This document shows positions 60,607 through 64,000 of a DNA stretch of 64,000 nt, in pieces (the first letter of the stretch is position 1; each line of letters begins with the position of its first letter). Below the pieces are notes generated by a model that saw nothing but the letters and a program-made list of their open reading frames with translations, was not told the DNA's origin and did no database searches. The position numbers were made by a program, and so were the translations under genes. The DNA comes from Clostridiales bacterium (GTDB taxonomy: Bacteria; Bacillota; Clostridia; Oscillospirales; Oscillospiraceae): positions 1-64,000 of the forward strand of contig SFEX01000005.1 in NCBI GenBank assembly GCA_004557075.1, given 5' to 3'.

Positions 60607-62493
60607 TCAAACCTCCTTTATCGCGTGCTTCGGGCAGCCGATCTTACATTCACGGCACTTGATGCACTTCTCAGGGTCAATAACGTGGGGCTTTCTCAGC
60701 TCGCCGGAGATAGCGCCGGTGGGGCAGTTCCTTGCGCACTTTGTGCAGCCGATGCATTTGAGCGGGTCAATCCACATGGTGCACAGTGAGCGGCAGACGC
60801 CTGCGGGGCATTTCTTGTCGCGGACGTGTGCGACATATTCATCCTTGAAATATTTCAGCGTGCTGAGCACGGGATTGGTAGCGGTTTTGCCGAGGCCGCA
60901 GAGCGAGCAGCTCTTGACAACGGATGCAAGCTCCTGCAGCATGTCGAGATCTTCCATCTCGCCGGTGCCATGGGTGATACGCTCAAGGATCGCCTGTATC
61001 CTGGGTATGCCCTCACGACAGGTGTTGCACTTGCCGCAGGACTCCTTCTTCGTGAAGTTCATGAAGAAGCGGGCTATCTCGACCATGCAGGTATCGTCGC
61101 CCATGACGATCATTCCGCCGGAGCCGATGATCGCACCGATCTTCTTGGTGGAGTCAAAGTCAAGGGGCAGATCCAGGTGCTCCTCGGTGAGGCAGCCGCC
61201 GGAGGGGCCGCCTATCTGAACGGCCTTGAATGTGCCGTTTTTAACGCCGCCGCCGATGTTGAACACTATCTCGCGCAGAGTGGTGCCCATGGGAACTTCG
61301 ATAAGGCCGGTGTTCTTGATGTTGCCGGCAAGAGAGAAGGCTTTCGTGCCGCTGCTCGTCTCCGTGCCGATGGCCTTATACCATGCCGAGCCGTTGTTTA
61401 TGATAACGGGTACGTTTGCAAAGGTCTCGACGTTGTTCAGGGAGGTGGGAGCGTTGAACAGACCGCGGTCGACGCTTCTGGGCGGCTTGGTTCTGGGCAT
61501 ACCGCGCTGTCCCTCGATGGAGGCGGTCAGCGCCGAGCCTTCGCCGCAGACGAATGCGCCCGCGCCCTTGCTAATTCTTATATGGAAGCTCTTTCCGGAG
61601 CCGAAGATATCATCGCCGACAATGCCGTATTTCTCCGCCGCTTCAATGGCCTTGCTCAGACGTCTGACAGCGTTGGGGTACTCGGCGCGGACATATATGT
61701 AAGCTTCGGTCGCGCCGCAGGCAACGCCCGCGATTATCATGCCTTCGAGCATCTTGTGGGGGTCGCCCTCCATGATGGAGCAGTCCATGAACGCGCCGGG
61801 GTCGCCCTCGTCACCGTTGCAGACGATGTACTTTACGGGAGCATCCTTGTGGGCCGCGACCTGGGACCACTTTTTGCCGGTGGGGAATCCTGCGCCGCCG
61901 CGTCCGCGCAGACCGGAGTCTGTCACCTCTGCGATGACCTCATCGGGCGTCATATCAAACAGAGCCTTTTCGAGCGCGGCGTAACCGCCGACTGCGATGT
62001 ATTCCTCAATGCTCTCGGAAGCGATGCGTCCGCAGTTTGCGAGAGCAACGCGGGTCTGGCCTTTGTAGAAGGGAATATCCTCCTGACGGTTGTAGGCTCT
62101 GCCGTTGTCGTGATATACGAGTCTGTCGATTACCTCGCCGCCGAGAATGGTGCGCTCGATGATCTCGTCGCAGTCCTCGGGCTTTACTTTCATATAAAGT
62201 ATGCCTTCCGGCTCGATGCGGATGAGGGGAGCGAGAGAGCATAGGCCGTGGCAGCCGCAGGTCTTGAGGCCGATGGGCTCGGGGTGGTCAACATGATCCT
62301 CGATTGAGATCTGTACGGGTAGTCCGCGGGAGACGAGAGCCTTGTTGAGGCAATCGTATATCTCCTTTGAACCGGCCGCGAGACAGCCGGAGCCGCCGCA
62401 GACGAGGATCTTATACTTCTGCTTGTCGAGCGCTGCCTTGCATTCAGTGCGGAACGCATGCAGCTCCTGGCGTGAATTCAGTTTCATACTCAT
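60607..62493 (-). CDS. hydB: NuoF-like hydrogenase subunit (HydB)
   Basis: A 628-aa flavin and iron-sulfur subunit. An N-terminal thioredoxin-like [2Fe-2S] domain (GGSGCLAAGS, CGCHGLCSLAP) precedes the NADH/FMN-binding core (GRGGAGFPTGKKWSQV, GEGSALTASIEGQRG). The N3-type cluster is in SCGKCNTCREG, and two C-terminal [4Fe-4S] motifs follow (CIGCTKCARNCP, CIKCRECKIGCP). It oxidises or reduces NAD(H) for the hydrogenase. Overlaps the NuoE-like gene by four bases. Confidence 0.95.
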   Translation of the reverse strand: MSMKLNSRQELHAFRTECKAALDKQKYKILVCGGSGCLAAGSKEIYDCLNKALVSRGLPVQISIEDHVDHPEPIGLKTCGCHGLCSLAPLIRIEPEGILYMKVKPEDCDEIIERTILGGEVIDRLVYHDNGRAYNRQEDIPFYKGQTRVALANCGRIASESIEEYIAVGGYAALEKALFDMTPDEVIAEVTDSGLRGRGGAGFPTGKKWSQVAAHKDAPVKYIVCNGDEGDPGAFMDCSIMEGDPHKMLEGMIIAGVACGATEAYIYVRAEYPNAVRRLSKAIEAAEKYGIVGDDIFGSGKSFHIRISKGAGAFVCGEGSALTASIEGQRGMPRTKPPRSVDRGLFNAPTSLNNVETFANVPVIINNGSAWYKAIGTETSSGTKAFSLAGNIKNTGLIEVPMGTTLREIVFNIGGGVKNGTFKAVQIGGPSGGCLTEEHLDLPLDFDSTKKIGAIIGSGGMIVMGDDTCMVEIARFFMNFTKKESCGKCNTCREGIPRIQAILERITHGTGEMEDLDMLQELASVVKSCSLCGLGKTATNPVLSTLKYFKDEYVAHVRDKKCPAGVCRSLCTMWIDPLKCIGCTKCARNCPTGAISGELRKPHVIDPEKCIKCRECKIGCPKHAIKEV

Positions 62494-62963
62494 TCTGCCT
62501 CCCTTAACTCTGCGATAAGTTTGTACATCTTTTCGGGGGTCATTTGCGGATGTACCACGTCATTTACGGTGCATACCGGGGCAAGGCCACAGGCACCGAG
62601 GCAAGAGACGCGCTCGATGGTGAAAAGACCGTCAGCGGACATATGATCCTCCGGCTTCATACCGGTAGCGGCGTAGAGGGCCTCCTGAACATCGTCGGAC
62701 TTGCGGACATGGCATGCCGTGCCGTTGCAGACCTTTATAATGTACTTGCCCTTTTCGTTCATGGAAAAATTCTCGTAGAAAGTGGCGACGCCGTACAGCT
62801 CCGCTTCGCTCATGCCAAGTTTTTCGGCAATGTATGTGAGAGCGTCCTTAGGCAGGAACTTGTATTCACTCTGAACTTCCTGCATTATAGCTATTGCCTT
62901 TGTCTTGCTATACTCATGCTTTTTGAGCACGGAGTCGACTAAAGAGAAATCTACCTTGACCAA
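62490..62963 (-). CDS. hydC: NuoE-like hydrogenase subunit (HydC)
   Basis: About 157 aa. A [2Fe-2S] thioredoxin-like domain with CNGTACHVRKSD and CLGACGLAPVC gives the four ligand cysteines. Preceded by the helix MQEVQSEYKFLPKDALTYIA. The start is probably TTG at 62963, ten bases after AAAGGA; a TTG seven codons upstream is in frame without an RBS. First gene of hydC-hydB-hydA. Confidence 0.93.
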   Translation of the reverse strand: MVKVDFSLVDSVLKKHEYSKTKAIAIMQEVQSEYKFLPKDALTYIAEKLGMSEAELYGVATFYENFSMNEKGKYIIKVCNGTACHVRKSDDVQEALYAATGMKPEDHMSADGLFTIERVSCLGACGLAPVCTVNDVVHPQMTPEKMYKLIAELREAE

Positions 62964-62984
62964 AATTGTATCATCCTTTCTCAA

Positions 62985-63291
62985 TATAATTGCGCTTTAA
63001 CGAATTGCTGTTTTTATGCTTTTAATTATAGATACAAAGTCTCCACCTGTAAAGAATAATTAAAATTTTGATTAATTCACATTTTCGTAATATACATAAA
63101 ATCATATGGTGCAGCACAGGTGAAAATACTGATAAAAAGCCTTAAAGTGTCAAACATTTAAAACCTGCAATTAGTTGTATTTGCTAATAAAATCAGATTT
63201 TTTTCGTCATGTTTACCAAAAAATATTAAGCTTGATATTTGACAAACTTTTCGGCGGATGAATAGTTTGTTTTTTAGCAAAAGAAATTCAC
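62985..63291. other. Intergenic region between hydC and the Crp/Fnr gene
   Basis: AT-rich stretch with no ORF. It holds the hydC promoter at 63025-63053 on the minus strand; the Crp/Fnr promoter follows just to its right. Confidence 0.7.
63025..63053 (-). promoter_or_regulatory. Promoter of the hydrogenase operon
   Basis: Minus strand: TTTACA, exactly 17 bases, TATAAT. The -10 box lies about 60 bases before the hydC start. Confidence 0.78.
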
Positions 63292-63319
63292 TTGACTTTG
63301 CGTCGGGTTTATGTATAAT
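63292..63319 (+). promoter_or_regulatory. Promoter of the Crp/Fnr gene
   Basis: TTGACT, 16-base spacer, TATAAT, 43 bases before the ATG. Confidence 0.75.
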
Positions 63320-63331
63320 GAAAAACGAAAA

Positions 63332-63347
63332 TGTCTCACATGAGACA
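63332..63347. promoter_or_regulatory. Palindromic operator in the Crp/Fnr leader
   Basis: TGTCTCACATGAGACA: two 7-base arms (TGTCTCA/TGAGACA) with a CA centre, located 13 bases after the -10 box and 15 before the ATG. The symmetry and spacing fit a Crp/Fnr dimer site, here placed to block its own transcription. Inference. Confidence 0.6.
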
Positions 63348-63362
63348 AAAATGGTGAATTTT

Positions 63363-64000
63363 ATGAAGCTGAGTGAGAAGGAATTTAATACAGTCAAGGG
63401 CACCCGCCTGTTCAGAGGAGCGGCGGATGCGGTGCTTCGCAAGGTCATTGTAGCCACCGACTGCGAGCTTCGTGGCTTCGCAAAAGGCGATACGATCTAC
63501 AGCGGCACAAGCTTCAGCCGCAGTCTCGGTGTGCTGCTTGAGGGCAGCCTCAGAGTGACTAAGGACAATACCGACGGGCACGCCATGATAATGAGCACGC
63601 TCACCCCCGGCTCGCTTTTCGGTGCGGCGGCGCTGTTTAACGATGAGGAGCGCTACGCTACCAATATAACCGCCCTTGAGCCGAGCAGGATCGTGTTCTT
63701 TTCACAGCGGCTTGTTGAGCGTATGATCCGCAGAGAGCCGACAATTGCGGAAAACTATATTAAGTATCTGTCTGAGCGGATATTATTTCTGAACAAGAAG
63801 CTGTTTCTTCTTACTGCCGGCACTGCCGAGCAGAGACTCTCGAGCTTTCTGCTTGACAATCTGCCCGGCTCTGAGCCGGTGGAGCTTCCGCTTCCGATGA
63901 ACAGGCTTGCCGACGCGCTTAATATTTCCCGCGCCTCGCTTTACAGGGCGATGGATTCGCTGTGCGAGAGCGGAGCCGTTGTGAAAACGGGGAAGAAAAT
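63363..64000 (+). CDS. Crp/Fnr-family transcriptional regulator (partial)
   Basis: At least 212 aa, running off the window. An N-terminal cyclic-nucleotide-binding-like beta-barrel (GFAKGDTIYSGTSFSRSLGV, LLEGSLRVTK) is followed by a dimer helix and a C-terminal winged helix (LPMNRLADALNISRASLYRA). No Fnr-type four-cysteine cluster is visible in the N-terminus. It is divergent from the hydrogenase operon, and regulation of that operon is plausible but unproven. Confidence 0.9.
   Translation, partial: MKLSEKEFNTVKGTRLFRGAADAVLRKVIVATDCELRGFAKGDTIYSGTSFSRSLGVLLEGSLRVTKDNTDGHAMIMSTLTPGSLFGAAALFNDEERYATNITALEPSRIVFFSQRLVERMIRREPTIAENYIKYLSERILFLNKKLFLLTAGTAEQRLSSFLLDNLPGSEPVELPLPMNRLADALNISRASLYRAMDSLCESGAVVKTGKK

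Noticed and set aside
60826..62244. Plus-strand ORF of 472 codons opposite hydB
   Set aside because: Opposite a well-conserved NuoF-like subunit; no RBS, no family features.

Overview
The window is chromosomal DNA of a Gram-positive anaerobe of the class Clostridia, probably a gut Oscillospirales/Ruminococcaceae relative. The evidence is strong AAGGAG-type ribosome binding sites with frequent TTG/GTG starts, a Cys T-box, an rpsL-rpsG-fusA-tuf cluster, a trimeric [FeFe] hydrogenase, DUF4830/DUF1385/DUF4097 proteins and many radical-SAM and ferredoxin-type iron-sulfur proteins. The family-level placement is an inference; no rRNA gene is present.

Layout. 0-9.4 kb: the tail of a CoA-dehydratase activase-like gene and a 57-aa membrane peptide, then a long minus-strand housekeeping series read from 9.3 kb down to 0.4 kb (two-component regulator and kinase, YqhQ-like DUF1385, PrmC, RecA, RecX, RimO, PgsA and, behind its own promoter and T-box, CysS). 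9.5-14.9 kb: an accessory patch beside tRNA-Leu(CAA). It holds a half tRNA gene left by recombination, two small mobile-element genes, a DUF3800 gene paired with an unrecognised gene, a truncated ICE-type HTH gene facing it, and an AT-rich alpha/beta hydrolase. 14.9-17.7 kb: a LysR regulator divergent from a ferredoxin gene and a frameshifted DUF92 gene, with a perfect palindrome between them. 18-22.5 kb: the str operon. 22.5-30.6 kb: DUF4830, RsuA-type pseudouridine synthase, CdaR-like regulator, FtsEX, a C-terminal protease, GreA and LysS. Two copies of an undescribed 271-bp inverted-repeat element flank ftsE-ftsX-ctpA.

30.7-38.6 kb: an integrated element with a zinc-ribbon protein carrying a possible nuclease tail, a frameshifted EFR1 ferredoxin, a 600-base hairpin-rich leader without a gene, parA-parB, three tandem excisionase-like genes in different states of decay, and a Tn916-type integrase. 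38.6-41.8 kb: a broken acetyltransferase, an HTH/zinc-ribbon regulator and a PadR-HAAS-DUF4097 operon. 41.8-53.2 kb: ATC-hydrolase-like protein, TVP38 membrane protein, a minus-strand envelope operon (FHA-FtsW, PBP, ABC-F, YdcF), NusG-II and Gx transporter, an Mrp-type ATPase with a NifX-like partner, an SGNH hydrolase and an EEP phosphatase/nuclease. 53.3-58.8 kb: GlyA, IlvA with RidA, a 62-aa conserved small protein and a large lipoprotein. 58.9-64 kb: hydrogenase genes in the order NuoE-like, NuoF-like, HydA, with a Crp/Fnr regulator transcribed away from them.

How the genes work together: the hydrogenase trio is the usual electron-bifurcating or NAD(P)-linked H2-evolving complex of fermenters. 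IlvA makes reactive enamine/imine intermediates that RidA hydrolyses. FtsW, PBP and FtsEX belong to septal wall synthesis and remodelling. The accessory blocks are mostly decaying mobile DNA. The most unusual items are the twin 271-bp elements, the DUF3800 gene pair, the zinc-ribbon/nuclease-like protein and the large leader in front of parA.
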